A model generated the notes under the pieces. That model saw only the letters and a list, made by a program, of their open reading frames with translations. It had not been told where the DNA came from and did no database searches. A DNA stretch of 64,000 bases, from assembly GCF_024294805.1 (NCBI RefSeq), contig NZ_JANCLU010000019.1, forward strand, positions 39,944 through 103,943. Reading direction: 5' to 3'. This DNA comes from Alsobacter ponti. Lineage in GTDB: Bacteria; Pseudomonadota; Alphaproteobacteria; Rhizobiales; Beijerinckiaceae. Positions 27,191 through 36,778 of the stretch are shown here, piece after piece. The position numbers were made by a program, and so were the translations under genes. How positions within the stretch are numbered: position 1 is the first letter of the stretch; every line of letters starts with the position of its first letter.

Positions 27191-27841
27191 TCAGCCTTCC
27201 ATCGGGCCGAGGCGGCGGTCGAGATAGCCGCCGACGATCTCCATCAGCTCTTCGGTCTTGTTCTCGAAGAAGTGGTTGGCACCCTCGACGGTCTGGTGCT
27301 CGATCTGGATGCCCTTCTGCGTCTTCACCTTCTCGATGACGCTCATGACGTCCTTGATCGGCGCGACGCGGTCCTGCGAGCCGTGCACGAACAGGCCGGA
27401 CGACGGGCAGGGGGCGAGGAAGGAGAAGTCGAAGCGGTTGGCCGGGGCGGCGACCGAGATGAAGCCCTCGATCTCCGGACGGCGCATCAAAAGCTGCATG
27501 CCGATCCACGCGCCGAACGAGATACCGGCGATCCAGCAGGCCCGCGCCTCGGGGTTGATGGCCTGCGCCCAGTCGAGCGCCGCCGCCGCGTCCGAGAGCT
27601 CGCCCTGGCCGTGGTCGAAATTGCCCTGGCTGCGGCCGACGCCGCGGAAGTTGAAGCGCAGGGCGGAGAAGCCGCGCTCCACGAAGCCGTAGTACATGGC
27701 GTAGACGATCTGGTTGTTCATCGTCCCGCCGAACTGCGGATGCGGGTGCAGCACGATGGCGATCGGCGCGCCCTTGGTCTTCGACGCGTGGTACCGGCCT
27801 TCGATGCGGCCGGCGGGGCCGTTGAAGATGACCTCAGGCAT
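27191..27841 (-). CDS. Alpha/beta hydrolase (dienelactone-hydrolase-like)
   Basis: A 216-residue cytoplasmic alpha/beta hydrolase of the group with the [12 protein letters not shown] motif, widespread and uncharacterised. The oxyanion-hole HPHP motif is at about residues 32-35, the nucleophile elbow is ISFGAWIG (G-x-S-x-G variant: GISFGA), and Asp/His follow in [10 protein letters not shown] and [14 protein letters not shown]. The substrate is unknown. The ATG lies about 100 bases from the Irr-like palindrome shared with the divergent suf operon, so iron may affect both. The product sits upstream of tyrS. Confidence 0.87.
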   Translation of the reverse strand: MPEVIFNGPAGRIEGRYHASKTKGAPIAIVLHPHPQFGGTMNNQIVYAMYYGFVERGFSALRFNFRGVGRSQGNFDHGQGELSDAAAALDWAQAINPEARACWIAGISFGAWIGMQLLMRRPEIEGFISVAAPANRFDFSFLAPCPSSGLFVHGSQDRVAPIKDVMSVIEKVKTQKGIQIEHQTVEGANHFFENKTEELMEIVGGYLDRRLGPMEG

Positions 27842-28100
27842 ACTGGTGTGACCTTTTCTCGCGGCGATCCGGCCCGCGCGGACAGGGTGAACGAGGCCTT
27901 CACACCTTGACACCGGACGTGCCGACCGCCACAATCTCTTAGAATTATTCTAACAGCCCACACAGCCGGGCCCGCGTCTGCGGAACCGGCGGCGGGCTGC
28001 GGAGCGCCGCTTGTAGCACAAGCGCCGGGGTTCGTTGCAAGCTTTTGCTGCTCCGGCGCTTTCCGCCACCCCGCGATCAGGATCCCCCGGACGTCGAGCG
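27842..28100. promoter_or_regulatory. Divergent promoter region hydrolase / suf operon
   Basis: 259 bases between divergent starts. It holds the perfect TTAGAA-N3-TTCTAA palindrome described separately. No small gene is seen. The suf promoter should lie between the palindrome and 28100; TTGTAGCACAAGCG near 28011 is one candidate element, not certain. Confidence 0.45.
27939..27953. promoter_or_regulatory. Candidate Irr box (ICE motif) upstream of the suf operon
   Basis: TTAGAATTATTCTAA is a perfect 7-1-7 palindrome in a locally AT-rich spot. It fits the published Irr/ICE pattern TTAGAA-N3-TTCTAA of Hyphomicrobiales, where Irr responds to haem and controls iron genes including suf operons. It lies about 150 bases before the first suf gene and about 100 before the divergent hydrolase. 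No iscR gene is seen in the operon. Binding is inferred, not shown. Confidence 0.7.
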
Positions 28101-29276
28101 ATGAACGCCGCCTCGCGCACCTATCTGGACCACAACGCGACCTCGGCCCTGCGGCCCGACGCGCGCGACGCCATGCTCGCAGCGCTGGAGCATGCGGGCA
28201 ACGCGTCCTCGGTCCACGCCGAGGGCCGCGCCGCGCGCGCTCTCATTGAGCGGGCCCGCGAGGAGGTGGCGGCGCTGGTCGGCGGTCAGGCCCGCAACGT
28301 CGTCTTCACCAGCGGCGGCACCGAGGCGAACGTGCTGGCGCTTACGCCGGGGCTCGAGGCCTGCGGCGACAAGCGGCCGCTGGACCGCCTGCTCACCAGC
28401 GCGGTCGAGCATCCGAGCGTGCTGGACGGCGCGCGCTTCCCGGCCGACCGCGTCGAGCGCCTGCCGGTCGACGGCGACGGCGTGCTGGACCTCGACGCGC
28501 TCAGCGCCCGCCTCGCGGTGCTCGCCAAGGCCGGCGAGCGCGCGCTCGTCAGCGTGCAGGCCGCCAACAACGAGACCGGCGTGCTGCAGCCCATCGCCGC
28601 CATCGCCGGGCTGGTCCACGACCATGGCGGGCTGCTGCATTGCGACGCCGTGCAGGCGGCGGGCCGGACGGATTTCGCGATGGCGAGCGGGGCCGACCTG
28701 GTGACGCTCTCCGCGCACAAGATTGGCGGCCCGCAGGGCGTCGGCGCGCTGGTGCTCTCGCCCGCCGTGACGATCGCCGACAGGGTGCTGCGCGGCGGCG
28801 GCCAGGAGCGCGGCGCCCGCGCCGGCACCGAGAACGTCGCCGGCATCGCCGGCTTCGGCGCGGCGGCTTCCTGCGCCCGCGAGGGGCGCGCCGAGGAGGC
28901 TGCCCGCCTCGCCGCGCTGCGCGACGTCTTCGAGGCGGGGCTGCGCGCGGTCGCGCCGGATATCGACGTGTTCGGGGCTCGTGTCGGGCGGCTGCCCAAC
29001 ACCACCTTGTTCGCCATGCCCGAGGGCACGGCCGAGACGGCGCTGATCGCCTTCGATCTCGCCGGCGTGGCGGTGTCGTCGGGCGCGGCGTGCTCGTCGG
29101 GCAAGGTGCGCGCCTCGCACGTGCTGCTCGCCATGGGCGTGCCGCGCGAGCGCGCGGCGGCCGCCATCCGGGTCAGCCTCGGGTGGACGACGACGCGAAA
29201 CCATATTGAAAACTGCCTCGAGGTCTTCGAAAAGACCGTCGGCGCCCTACGTAATCGGCGGGGTCGGGCGGCCTGA
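28101..29276 (+). CDS. Cysteine desulfurase (IscS/NifS type), first gene of the suf operon
   Basis: PLP enzyme that removes sulfur from cysteine as a persulfide for Fe-S cluster assembly. The 391-residue protein (start [15 protein letters not shown]) has the PLP lysine in [12 protein letters not shown], the [18 protein letters not shown] block, and catalytic Cys331 in the long flexible loop [17 protein letters not shown], which is the IscS/NifS (group I) form, unlike SufS. A frame open 22 codons upstream lacks family resemblance. In Rhizobiales an extra desulfurase heads the suf operon (called sufS2 or iscS by different authors), so I give no symbol. The operon probably is under Irr control. 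Confidence 0.93.
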   Translation: MNAASRTYLDHNATSALRPDARDAMLAALEHAGNASSVHAEGRAARALIERAREEVAALVGGQARNVVFTSGGTEANVLALTPGLEACGDKRPLDRLLTSAVEHPSVLDGARFPADRVERLPVDGDGVLDLDALSARLAVLAKAGERALVSVQAANNETGVLQPIAAIAGLVHDHGGLLHCDAVQAAGRTDFAMASGADLVTLSAHKIGGPQGVGALVLSPAVTIADRVLRGGGQERGARAGTENVAGIAGFGAAASCAREGRAEEAARLAALRDVFEAGLRAVAPDIDVFGARVGRLPNTTLFAMPEGTAETALIAFDLAGVAVSSGAACSSGKVRASHVLLAMGVPRERAAAAIRVSLGWTTTRNHIENCLEVFEKTVGALRNRRGRAA

Positions 29277-29334
29277 CCGTCCTGCCCCGCGCCAGCCCTC
29301 GGCCCTTGAAGCCGAAGAGGAAGGAGATAGTCCG

Positions 29335-30804
29335 ATGCCTGCAGTGCAGGAAACCGTCGAACAGGTCCGCGCGATCGATGTCGACCAGTACAAGTACGGC
29401 TTCGTCACCGACATCGAGGTCGACAAGGCGCCCAAGGGCCTGAACGAGGACATCGTCCGCTTCATCTCGGCCAAGAAGGGCGACCCGGAGTGGATGACGG
29501 AGTGGCGGCTGGAGGCCTATCGCCGCTGGCTCACCATGCGCGAGCCGACCTGGGCGCGCGTCTCCTATCCGCCCATCGACTTCCAGGACCAGTACTACTA
29601 CGCCGCGCCCAAGAAGCAGGCCGGCCCGAAGTCGCTCGACGAGATCGACCCGGCCATTCTCGAGACCTACAAGAAGCTCGGCATCCCGCTGCGGGAGCAG
29701 GAGATCCTGGCCGGCGTGCAGACCTCCCGCGTGGCGGTCGACGCGGTGTTCGACAGCGTCTCCGTGGTCACCACCTTCAAGGAGGAGCTGAAGAAGGCGG
29801 GCGTCATCTTCTGCTCGATCTCCGAGGCGATCCGCGAGCATCCCGAACTGGTGCGCAAATATCTCGGCTCGGTCGTGCCGGTCACCGACAATTTCTACGC
29901 GACGCTGAACTCCGCCGTGTTCACGGACGGCTCGTTCGTCTACGTGCCGGAGGGCGTCCGCTGCCCGATGGAGCTGTCGACTTATTTCCGCATCAACGAG
30001 AAGAACACCGGCCAGTTCGAGCGCACGCTGATCATCGCCGACAAGGGCTCCTATGTGAGCTACCTGGAAGGCTGCACCGCGCCGCAGCGCGACGAGAACC
30101 AGCTGCACGCGGCGGTGGTCGAGCTGATCGCGCTCGACGACGCGGAGATCAAGTACTCGACCGTCCAGAACTGGTACCCCGGCGACGCCGAGGGCAGGGG
30201 CGGCGTCTACAACTTCGTGACCAAGCGCGGCGACTGCCGGGGCCGCAACTCGAAGATCTCGTGGACCCAGGTGGAGACCGGCTCGGCCATCACCTGGAAG
30301 TACCCGTCCTGCATCCTGCGCGGCGACAATTCGCGCGGCGAGTTCTACTCGATCGCCGTGTCGAACGGCTACCAGCAGGTCGACAGCGGCACCAAGATGA
30401 TCCACCTCGGCCGCAACACGACGAGCCGGATCATCTCGAAGGGCATCTCGGCGGGCCGCTCGCAGAACACCTATCGTGGCCTCGTCTCGGCGCACCGCAA
30501 GGCCGCCAACGCGCGCAACTTCACCAACTGCGACTCGCTGCTGATCGGCGACCAGTGCGGCGCGCACACCGTGCCCTATATCGAGGCGAAGACCGCGAGC
30601 GCGGTGTTCGAGCACGAGGCGACCACCTCCAAGATTTCCGAGGACCAGCTGTTCTACTGCATGCAGCGCGGGCTCTCGGCCGAGGAGGCGACGGCGCTCA
30701 TCGTCAACGGCTTCGTCAAGGACGTGCTGCAGCAGCTCCCCATGGAGTTCGCCGTGGAGGCGCAGAAGCTCATCTCGATCTCGCTGGAAGGAAGCGTGGG
30801 GTGA
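29335..30804 (+). CDS. sufB: Fe-S cluster assembly scaffold SufB
   Basis: SufB forms the SufBC2D complex on which Fe-S clusters are built with sulfur from SufS. The ATG ([21 protein letters not shown]) has AAGGAGA upstream and gives 489 residues, the usual length. Family blocks seen include [58 protein letters not shown] and the C-terminal core [18 protein letters not shown] with conserved Cys, followed by [21 protein letters not shown]. It follows the desulfurase by 58 bases and precedes sufC by 113 bases. Cytoplasmic. Confidence 0.96.
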   Translation: MPAVQETVEQVRAIDVDQYKYGFVTDIEVDKAPKGLNEDIVRFISAKKGDPEWMTEWRLEAYRRWLTMREPTWARVSYPPIDFQDQYYYAAPKKQAGPKSLDEIDPAILETYKKLGIPLREQEILAGVQTSRVAVDAVFDSVSVVTTFKEELKKAGVIFCSISEAIREHPELVRKYLGSVVPVTDNFYATLNSAVFTDGSFVYVPEGVRCPMELSTYFRINEKNTGQFERTLIIADKGSYVSYLEGCTAPQRDENQLHAAVVELIALDDAEIKYSTVQNWYPGDAEGRGGVYNFVTKRGDCRGRNSKISWTQVETGSAITWKYPSCILRGDNSRGEFYSIAVSNGYQQVDSGTKMIHLGRNTTSRIISKGISAGRSQNTYRGLVSAHRKAANARNFTNCDSLLIGDQCGAHTVPYIEAKTASAVFEHEATTSKISEDQLFYCMQRGLSAEEATALIVNGFVKDVLQQLPMEFAVEAQKLISISLEGSVG

Positions 30805-30917
30805 CGACCTCGGGGGCGGCGCGCGCGCCGCTGCCCGCAACGCAGCACTCCGTTCCGCAAGCCATCGCCGGCACGCCCGCCTGGGCCGCCCGGCAGCTCT
30901 ATTGTCAGGATTGACCC

Positions 30918-31667
30918 ATGCTCGAAATCCGCAACCTGCACGTCCAGATCGAGGACAAGAAGATCCTCAACGGCCTCACCCTCACCGTGAACGACGGCGA
31001 GGTGGCCGCCATCATGGGGCCGAACGGCTCCGGCAAGTCGACGCTCAGCTACGTCATCGCCGGCAAGGAGGATTACGAGGTCCTCGACGGCGAGGTGCTG
31101 CTGGACGGCCGCAACCTGCTGGAGATGGACCCCAACGAGCGCGCCGCCGCCGGCGTGTTCCTGGCCTTCCAGTACCCGCTGGAAATCCCCGGCGTGGCCA
31201 CGATGAGCTTCCTCAAGGCGGCGCTGAACTCCCAGCGCAAGGCGCGCGGCGAGGACGAGCTGTCGACGCCCGAGCTGATGAAGCGCGTGCGCGGCGCCGC
31301 CGAGCGCCTGCAGATCCCGCAGGACATGCTCAAGCGCGCCCTCAATGTCGGCTTCTCCGGCGGCGAGAAGAAGCGCATGGAAATCTTGCAGATGGCGCTG
31401 CTGGAGCCGAAGTTCTGCATCCTCGATGAGACCGATTCCGGCCTCGACATCGACGCGCTGAAGATCGTCTCCGACGGCGTCAACGCGCTGCGCGGCGACA
31501 AGCGCTCCTTCCTCGTCATCACCCACTACCAGCGTCTGCTCAACTACATCGTGCCGGACACGGTGCACGTGATGGCGAACGGCCGGGTGGTGAAGTCGGG
31601 CGGCAAGGAGCTGGCGCTCGAGCTCGAAGCCAACGGCTACGCCGATTACCGCACGCAGGCGGCGTGA
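30918..31667 (+). CDS. sufC: Fe-S cluster assembly ATPase SufC
   Basis: ABC-type ATPase that drives conformational change of SufB-SufD. The 249-residue protein has Walker A GPNGSGKST (about residues 34-42), the SufC-specific AFQYPLEIPGV block, signature FSGGEKKRMEILQ and Walker B FCILDETDSGLDIDALK. There are no membrane segments. The ATG is chosen because MLEIRNLHVQIEDKKIL is the family start. It sits 7 bases before sufD, so the two are likely translated together. Normal length. Confidence 0.96.
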   Translation: MLEIRNLHVQIEDKKILNGLTLTVNDGEVAAIMGPNGSGKSTLSYVIAGKEDYEVLDGEVLLDGRNLLEMDPNERAAAGVFLAFQYPLEIPGVATMSFLKAALNSQRKARGEDELSTPELMKRVRGAAERLQIPQDMLKRALNVGFSGGEKKRMEILQMALLEPKFCILDETDSGLDIDALKIVSDGVNALRGDKRSFLVITHYQRLLNYIVPDTVHVMANGRVVKSGGKELALELEANGYADYRTQAA

Positions 31668-31674
31668 GGACGCC

Positions 31675-33000
31675 ATGGCTGACGTAACCCCCATCCGCAC
31701 CGCCGCCGAGACGGCGCTGGCCGAGCTGTTCCCCGCCGTGAAGGGCCGCCTGCCGGGCGACGCCACCATCGCCGGGCAGCGCGCCGAGGCGTTCAAGAGC
31801 TTCGTCGACGCGGGCCTGCCGCACCGGCGCATCGAGGCCTACAAGTACACCGACCTGCGCGCCCTGCTGCGCGACGTGCCGCCGCTCGCGACCGAGCCCT
31901 CGGCCGACGCCGTCGAGGCCGCGCGGCAGTGGGCCGACCCGTTCGCCGGCGTCGACGCGCTGCGCTTCACGATCGTCGACGGCCACGTCGTGGCGGGCCT
32001 GTCGGACTTCAAGCTGCTGCCCGACGGCGTCGAGGCGTGGCCGCTCGCCGCCGCGCTCTCCGCCGGGCCCGTCGCCAGCGGCCTGATGGGCCGCGTCGCG
32101 CCGGCTAAGTCCGACCCGGTGCTGGCGCTCAACGCCGCGCTGATGACCGACGGGCTGGTGGTGCGCGTGCGCAAGGACGTGGCGCTCGACCGCCCGATCC
32201 TGGTGCGCTTCCTCGCCGCCTCGGGCGCGCCGTCGCTGATCGTGACGCGCATCCTGCTGGTGGTCGAGGACGGCGCCCGCGCGACTCTGATCGAGAGCCA
32301 CGAAGGCGCGGGCGTCGCCCACCACGCCAACACGGCGGTCGAGATCTCCTGCGGCGACGACGCCATCGTGCACCATTTGCGCGCCAACGCCTCCGGGCAG
32401 GCGGGCGTCGACCTGTCGACGCTGGGCGTCGACGTCGGCGGGCGCTGCGCCTTCACCTCGGTGGCGATGGTCACCGCGCCGAGCCTGTCGCGGCACCAGA
32501 TCTTCGTGCGCTGCACGGGCGAACACTCCACGGTGACGCTGGGCGGCGGGGCGCTTCTGAAGAACCGCCAGCACGCCGACACCACGCTGGTCGTCGACCA
32601 CGCCGTGCCGGACTGCGTCAGCCGGGAGCTGTACAAGACGGTGCTCGACGACGAGGCCACTGGCGTGTTCCAGGGCAAGATCATCGTCCAGCAGCCGGCG
32701 CAGAAGACCGACGGCAAGATGATGAGCCAGGCCGTGCTGCTCGCCGACGGCCCGACGATGAACAACAAGCCGGAGCTGGAGATCTTCGCCGACGACGTGC
32801 AGTGCGCCCATGGCGCGACCTGCGGCGCGCTCGACGACGACCTGCTGTTCTACCTGCGCGCGCGCGGCCTGCCGAAGCCCGAGGCCGAGGCGCTGATGCT
32901 GCGCGCCTTCGTCGGCGAGGCGCTGGAGCTCGTCGACGACGAGGCGGCGCGCGAACGCCTCGACGGCATGGTCGCCGCCTGGCTCGCGGCGCGGGCCTGA
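31675..33000 (+). CDS. sufD: Fe-S cluster assembly protein SufD
   Basis: Partner of SufB in the SufBC2D scaffold; needed for iron acquisition into the cluster. The 441-residue protein has a variable helical N-terminus (RAEAFKSFVDAGLPHRRIEAYKYTDLR) and the beta-helix core with NRQHADTTLVVDHAVPDCVSRELYK, FQGKIIVQQPAQKTDGKM and the C-terminal IFADDVQCAHGATCGALDDDLLFYLRARGL. These are the SufD hallmarks, including the conserved His in CAHGAT. It follows sufC closely and precedes sufS by 76 bases. Cytoplasmic. Confidence 0.95.
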   Translation: MADVTPIRTAAETALAELFPAVKGRLPGDATIAGQRAEAFKSFVDAGLPHRRIEAYKYTDLRALLRDVPPLATEPSADAVEAARQWADPFAGVDALRFTIVDGHVVAGLSDFKLLPDGVEAWPLAAALSAGPVASGLMGRVAPAKSDPVLALNAALMTDGLVVRVRKDVALDRPILVRFLAASGAPSLIVTRILLVVEDGARATLIESHEGAGVAHHANTAVEISCGDDAIVHHLRANASGQAGVDLSTLGVDVGGRCAFTSVAMVTAPSLSRHQIFVRCTGEHSTVTLGGGALLKNRQHADTTLVVDHAVPDCVSRELYKTVLDDEATGVFQGKIIVQQPAQKTDGKMMSQAVLLADGPTMNNKPELEIFADDVQCAHGATCGALDDDLLFYLRARGLPKPEAEALMLRAFVGEALELVDDEAARERLDGMVAAWLAARA

Positions 33001-33076
33001 GCCCGGCCTGTTCATGGGGCGGGCGCGCGACCGGCGCGCCCCTCCCGATCCCGAACGAAAGGCCCACGAGGCTCAG

Positions 33077-34321
33077 ATGTCCGTCACCGCGCAGCCGACC
33101 CGCCCCTTCGACCTCGACGCGATCCGGGCCGATTTCCCGATCCTGTCGGAGAAGGTCTACGGCAAGCCGCTCGTCTATCTCGACAACGCCGCCTCGGCCC
33201 AGAAGCCGCGCCAGGTGATCGAGCGCATGGTCCACGCCTACGAGCACGAATACGCCAACGTGCATCGCGGCCTGCACTACCTCGCCAACGCCGCCACCGA
33301 GGCGTTCGAGGACGCGCGCGAGAAGGTGCGCGCCTTCCTCAACGCCGAGTCGGCCGAGGAGATCGTGTTCACCCGCTCGGCCACCGAGTCGATCAACCTC
33401 GTCGCCGCGAGTTTCGGCCGCATGGCCATCCGCGAGGGCGACGAGATCGTGCTGTCGATCATGGAGCATCACTCCAACATCGTGCCGTGGCATTTCCACC
33501 GCGAGCGCGAGGGGGCGATCATCCGCTGGGCGCCGGTCGACGAGGCGGGCGAATTCCAGCTCGACGCCTTCGAGAAGCTGCTCAACGAGAACACCAAGAT
33601 CGTCGCCATCACCCACATGTCGAACGTGCTCGGCACGGTGACGCCGGTGAAGGAGATCATCCGCATCGCCCACGCGCGCGGCATCCCGGTGATGGTCGAC
33701 GGCAGCCAGGGCGCGGTCCACCTGCCCGTCGACGTGCGCGACCTCGACGCCGACTTTTACGTCTTCACCGGCCACAAGGTGTACGGGCCCACCGGCATCG
33801 GCGTGCTGTACGGCAAGCGCAAGTGGCTGGAGCAGATGCCGCCCTTCGCCGGCGGCGGCGAGATGATCCGCGACGTCACGCTCGACGACGTCACCTACGG
33901 CGCGCCGCCGCACCGCTTCGAGGCCGGCACGCCGCCCATCGTCCAGGCCATCGGGCTCGGCGCGGCGCTCGACTACATGACCTCCATCGGCCGCGACGCG
34001 ATCCTGGCGCAGGAGACCAAGCTGCGCGACTACGCCATGCAGCGCCTCGGCGAGATGAACTCGCTGCGCATCTTCGGCCGGGCGCGCGACAAGGGCGCCA
34101 TCGTCTCCTTCGAGATGCGCGGGGCCCACGCCCACGACGTCGCCACGGTGATCGACCGGGCCGGCGTGGCGGTGCGCGCCGGCACCCATTGCGCGCAGCC
34201 GCTGCTCGCCACCTACGGCGTCACCTCCACCTGCCGCGCCTCGTTCGCGTTCTACAATACGCTGGACGAGGTCGACCGCCTTGCCGAGGCCCTGCAAAAG
34301 GCCGAAGCTCTGTTCACCTAG
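33077..34321 (+). CDS. sufS: Cysteine desulfurase SufS (group II)
   Basis: PLP-dependent desulfurase that supplies sulfur to the SufBCD scaffold. The 414-residue protein begins MSVTAQPTRPFDLDAIRADF. PLP lysine is in FTGHKVYGPTGIGVLYG and the catalytic Cys372 in RAGTHCAQPLLATYG, the short-loop group II form. This form usually needs a sulfur acceptor; no sufE gene is in the operon or elsewhere in the window. The frame is open 21 codons upstream but without family match. It is the second desulfurase of the operon, as in other Rhizobiales. Confidence 0.95.
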   Translation: MSVTAQPTRPFDLDAIRADFPILSEKVYGKPLVYLDNAASAQKPRQVIERMVHAYEHEYANVHRGLHYLANAATEAFEDAREKVRAFLNAESAEEIVFTRSATESINLVAASFGRMAIREGDEIVLSIMEHHSNIVPWHFHREREGAIIRWAPVDEAGEFQLDAFEKLLNENTKIVAITHMSNVLGTVTPVKEIIRIAHARGIPVMVDGSQGAVHLPVDVRDLDADFYVFTGHKVYGPTGIGVLYGKRKWLEQMPPFAGGGEMIRDVTLDDVTYGAPPHRFEAGTPPIVQAIGLGAALDYMTSIGRDAILAQETKLRDYAMQRLGEMNSLRIFGRARDKGAIVSFEMRGAHAHDVATVIDRAGVAVRAGTHCAQPLLATYGVTSTCRASFAFYNTLDEVDRLAEALQKAEALFT

Positions 34322-34351
34322 GCGCCGCGCGCCGTCCCCCGGACGAATGCC

Positions 34352-34729
34352 ATGAATGACGTAACCGATTTCACTCCCAACAAGCCGGACATCGGCGTTC
34401 CCTCGGCGCTGCCGCCGGAGGAGATCGACCGGCTGACCGACGACATCGTCGCCGCGCTCAAGACCGTCTACGACCCCGAGATCCCCGCCGACATCTACGA
34501 GCTCGGCCTCGTCTACCGCGTCGACGTCGACGGCGAGCGCAACGTGGCCATCGACATGACGCTGACCGCGCCGGGCTGCCCGGTGGCGGGCGAGATGCCC
34601 GGCTGGGTCGAGAACGCCGTGGCGTCGGTGCCCGGCGTCAACTCGGTCAAGGTGACGATGGTGTTCGATCCGCCGTGGGACCAGAGCCGCATGTCGGACG
34701 AGGCCCGCGTGGCGCTCGACATGTGGTGA
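34352..34729 (+). CDS. sufT: Fe-S assembly factor SufT (DUF59/MIP18 family)
   Basis: A 125-residue protein of the MIP18 family, which helps maturation of Fe-S proteins. After a short variable N-terminus it has the domain: DDIVAALKTVYDPEIPADIYELGLVYRV (cited in part: VYDPEIPADIYELGL) and the conserved cysteine in LTAPGCPVAGEMPGW. C-terminal VKVTMVFDPPWDQSRMSDEAR is the family end block. It follows sufS by 30 bases and precedes sufA by 94 bases. Position and sequence agree with SufT in Rhizobiales suf operons. Confidence 0.94.
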   Translation: MNDVTDFTPNKPDIGVPSALPPEEIDRLTDDIVAALKTVYDPEIPADIYELGLVYRVDVDGERNVAIDMTLTAPGCPVAGEMPGWVENAVASVPGVNSVKVTMVFDPPWDQSRMSDEARVALDMW

Positions 34730-34823
34730 GGGCGCGTTCACGTCTTTTCATTCCGAATCGCGTTGTTAGATAATCAGCGTGTTCCAGCCCGGGCCTTGAA
34801 CCCGGCCGCATGGAGAGAGCCGA

Positions 34824-35207
34824 ATGGGATCGCTTGCCGACTTCAAAGTGATGTCGCTGACCGACGCCGCCGCCGAGCGCGTGCGGGCCATCGTCACGAA
34901 CTCGGACCGGCCGCTGGTCGGAGTGCGCGTGGGGGTGCGCAACGGCGGCTGCGCGGGCATGTCGTACACGCTCGACGCCGCCGAGAGCATCGCGCCGGGC
35001 GACGAGGTGGTGCGGGACAAGGGCGTCACCGTGCTGGTGGACCCGAAGGCCGTGCTGTTCCTGCTCGGCACGGAGATGGACTTCGTCACCACCAAGCTCG
35101 CCTCGCAGTTCGTGTTCAACAACCCCAACCAGACGGCGGCCTGCGGCTGCGGCGAGTCCGTGTCGCTCAGCGCCGCCAGCCCCGACGCGCTGGCGCAGCG
35201 GGCCTGA
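34824..35207 (+). CDS. sufA: A-type Fe-S carrier SufA (HesB/IscA family)
   Basis: Carries and delivers Fe-S clusters to target proteins. The 127-residue protein has the three family cysteines: one in RNGGCAGMSYTL and two in the C-terminal CGCGESVSL. GGAGAG lies before the ATG. The 94-base gap before it contains AT-rich sequence (GTTAGATAATCAG) that may be an internal promoter. The next gene, encoding a TfoX domain, begins only seven bases after the stop, so it is probably in the same transcript. Whether to call it sufA or iscA is a matter of context; the suf setting decides. Confidence 0.94.
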   Translation: MGSLADFKVMSLTDAAAERVRAIVTNSDRPLVGVRVGVRNGGCAGMSYTLDAAESIAPGDEVVRDKGVTVLVDPKAVLFLLGTEMDFVTTKLASQFVFNNPNQTAACGCGESVSLSAASPDALAQRA

Positions 35208-35214
35208 ACGGCGC

Positions 35215-35577
35215 ATGGACGCCGCCGACCTCGCCGACCTCTTCGAACCCTGCGGCAAGGTGGCGGTCCGCCGCCTGTTCGGCGGCCACGGCGTCTATGC
35301 CGGCCCGGTGATGGTGGCGCTGGAGTCGCGCGGCGTCGTCTATCTGCGCGTCGACGCGCTGAGCCGCGCGGCCTTCGCGGCCGAGCAGTCGGAGCCCTTC
35401 GTCTACGAGCGCAGCGGCCGCAAGCCGATGTCGCTGCCGTACTGGCGGCTGCCGGAGGCGGCGTTCGAGGATCCCGACGAGATGCGGCGCTGGTTCGCGA
35501 TGGCACGCGACGCCGCCATGCGCGCCGCCTCGGCCCGCCGCCCGTCCAGCCGCCGGCGCGGCGATATCGACGAATAA
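35215..35577 (+). CDS. TfoX/Sxy N-terminal domain protein
   Basis: A 120-residue protein with the TfoX N-terminal fold: LFEPCGKVAVRRLFGGHGVYAGPVMVAL, then VYLRVDALSRAAF and PLPYWRLPE-like SLPYWRLPEAAFEDPDEM (motifs quoted in part). TfoX/Sxy controls competence in gammaproteobacteria; stand-alone N-terminal-domain proteins are widespread and mostly uncharacterised. The C-terminal DNA-interacting domain of true TfoX is absent. An Arg-rich tail (SSRRRGD) ends it. It lies seven bases after sufA, suggesting co-transcription with the Fe-S genes, a link with no known meaning. Confidence 0.85.
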   Translation: MDAADLADLFEPCGKVAVRRLFGGHGVYAGPVMVALESRGVVYLRVDALSRAAFAAEQSEPFVYERSGRKPMSLPYWRLPEAAFEDPDEMRRWFAMARDAAMRAASARRPSSRRRGDIDE

Positions 35578-35601
35578 GCGGGACTTGCGGGACGCCCGCC
35601 G

Positions 35602-36684
35602 TCAGGCGACGTCGGACGTCACATCGTCGTCGTGCGGCAGGGAGAAAGGCTCCATCGCCGGCATGTTCGGCGTCTCGCACACCGTGCGGTTGCGGCCTCG
35701 GCGCTTGGCCTCCAGCAGGCACTTGTCGGCGCGGTCGAGCAGCATGGCGGCGGTGTCGCCGATGCCGAACGTGGCGACGCCGATGGAGACCGTCAGCCGC
35801 CCCAGCGCCTCGCCCGTCGAGCGCTTCACCAGTTCGCGGCCCATCACCGTCTTTCGGATGCGCTCCGCCACCTCGAGCGCGCCGGACAGCTTCGTTTGCG
35901 GCAGCAGCACGGCAAACTCCTCGCCGCCGAACCGCGCGGCGGTGTCGATGCTGCGCACTTCGGCGCGGATCGACAGCGCCACGAGCCGCAGCACCTGGTC
36001 GCCGGTCAGGTGACCCCAGGTGTCGTTGAACTGCTTGAACCTGTCGACGTCGACCATCAGCAGGCTCAGCGGCTCGCCCGAGAGGGCGGCGTGGTTGCTG
36101 CAGCGGTCGATCATGTTGTCGAGGTGCTTGCGGTTGGCCAGCATCGTCAGCGGGTCGGTGAGCGATTCGGTGCGGATCGCCTCCAGCGTCTCGCGCAGCT
36201 CCTGCACCTCGTCGCGCTTCTGGCGCAGGCTCGCCTCCAGCGACCGGTTGGCGGCGATGGTCTGCTGGGTGGCGACGAGCAGGCGGCGGACGGTCGCCCG
36301 CACGCGGTCGCCGTCGCTGGCCTCGTCGAGGTCCGTCGTCAGCGCGGCCAGCGAGCGGGTGAATTCGTCGTTGGAGCCGATGGCGGACTGGATCAGCATG
36401 ATCAGCGCGCCGACCTCGGTGAGCACGGCGCCGCCGGTGGACTCGGCGACGGCGGCGAATCGGCTGTCGGAGAGGTGTTCCTCGTAAAGGGCGTCCGTCT
36501 GGGCGGGCGAGATGGGCGTCCCGGCGGCCATCAGGCGGGTGAGCGCCGTGCTTAGCGCGGGCCGCTGGCCCTCGCAGTGGGCGTAGAAGACATGATAGGC
36601 GCGAGGGTCGCCCGATGCGCCATGGGCGCGCATCAGTTGGATGGCCTGTTCGGCCGTCCTCAGGCTGCTGGCCACGTCCGACAT
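35602..36684 (-). CDS. GGDEF diguanylate cyclase (cytoplasmic)
   Basis: Makes cyclic di-GMP from two GTP. The 360-residue protein has no membrane helices. Residues 1-125 form a helical N-terminal domain of unknown type (HVFYAHCEGQRPALSTALTR), then a coiled coil (about 140-172), then GGDEF (about 175-340) with LTDPLTMLANR, the active-site GGEEF at 253-257, and the inhibitory I-site RSID (244-247) exactly five residues before it. So it should be active and feedback-inhibited. Similar helical-GGDEF proteins are common in Hyphomicrobiales. It is convergent with the TfoX gene. The input signal is unknown. Confidence 0.92.
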   Translation of the reverse strand: MSDVASSLRTAEQAIQLMRAHGASGDPRAYHVFYAHCEGQRPALSTALTRLMAAGTPISPAQTDALYEEHLSDSRFAAVAESTGGAVLTEVGALIMLIQSAIGSNDEFTRSLAALTTDLDEASDGDRVRATVRRLLVATQQTIAANRSLEASLRQKRDEVQELRETLEAIRTESLTDPLTMLANRKHLDNMIDRCSNHAALSGEPLSLLMVDVDRFKQFNDTWGHLTGDQVLRLVALSIRAEVRSIDTAARFGGEEFAVLLPQTKLSGALEVAERIRKTVMGRELVKRSTGEALGRLTVSIGVATFGIGDTAAMLLDRADKCLLEAKRRGRNRTVCETPNMPAMEPFSLPHDDDVTSDVA

Positions 36685-36778
36685 GTCTGTTGCCGTCTCC
36701 CGCGATAGTGGTGACGCTTTAGCATCGCCACTGTTAAAGCGGGCCTAACAACCATCATTCGGCAAAGACCAGAACGTA

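Noticed and set aside
36715-36741. Inverted repeat CGCTTTA-N13-TAAAGCG between the diguanylate cyclase and helicase genes
   Set aside because: Long loop and no T-run; too weak to call a terminator, and no regulator suggested.
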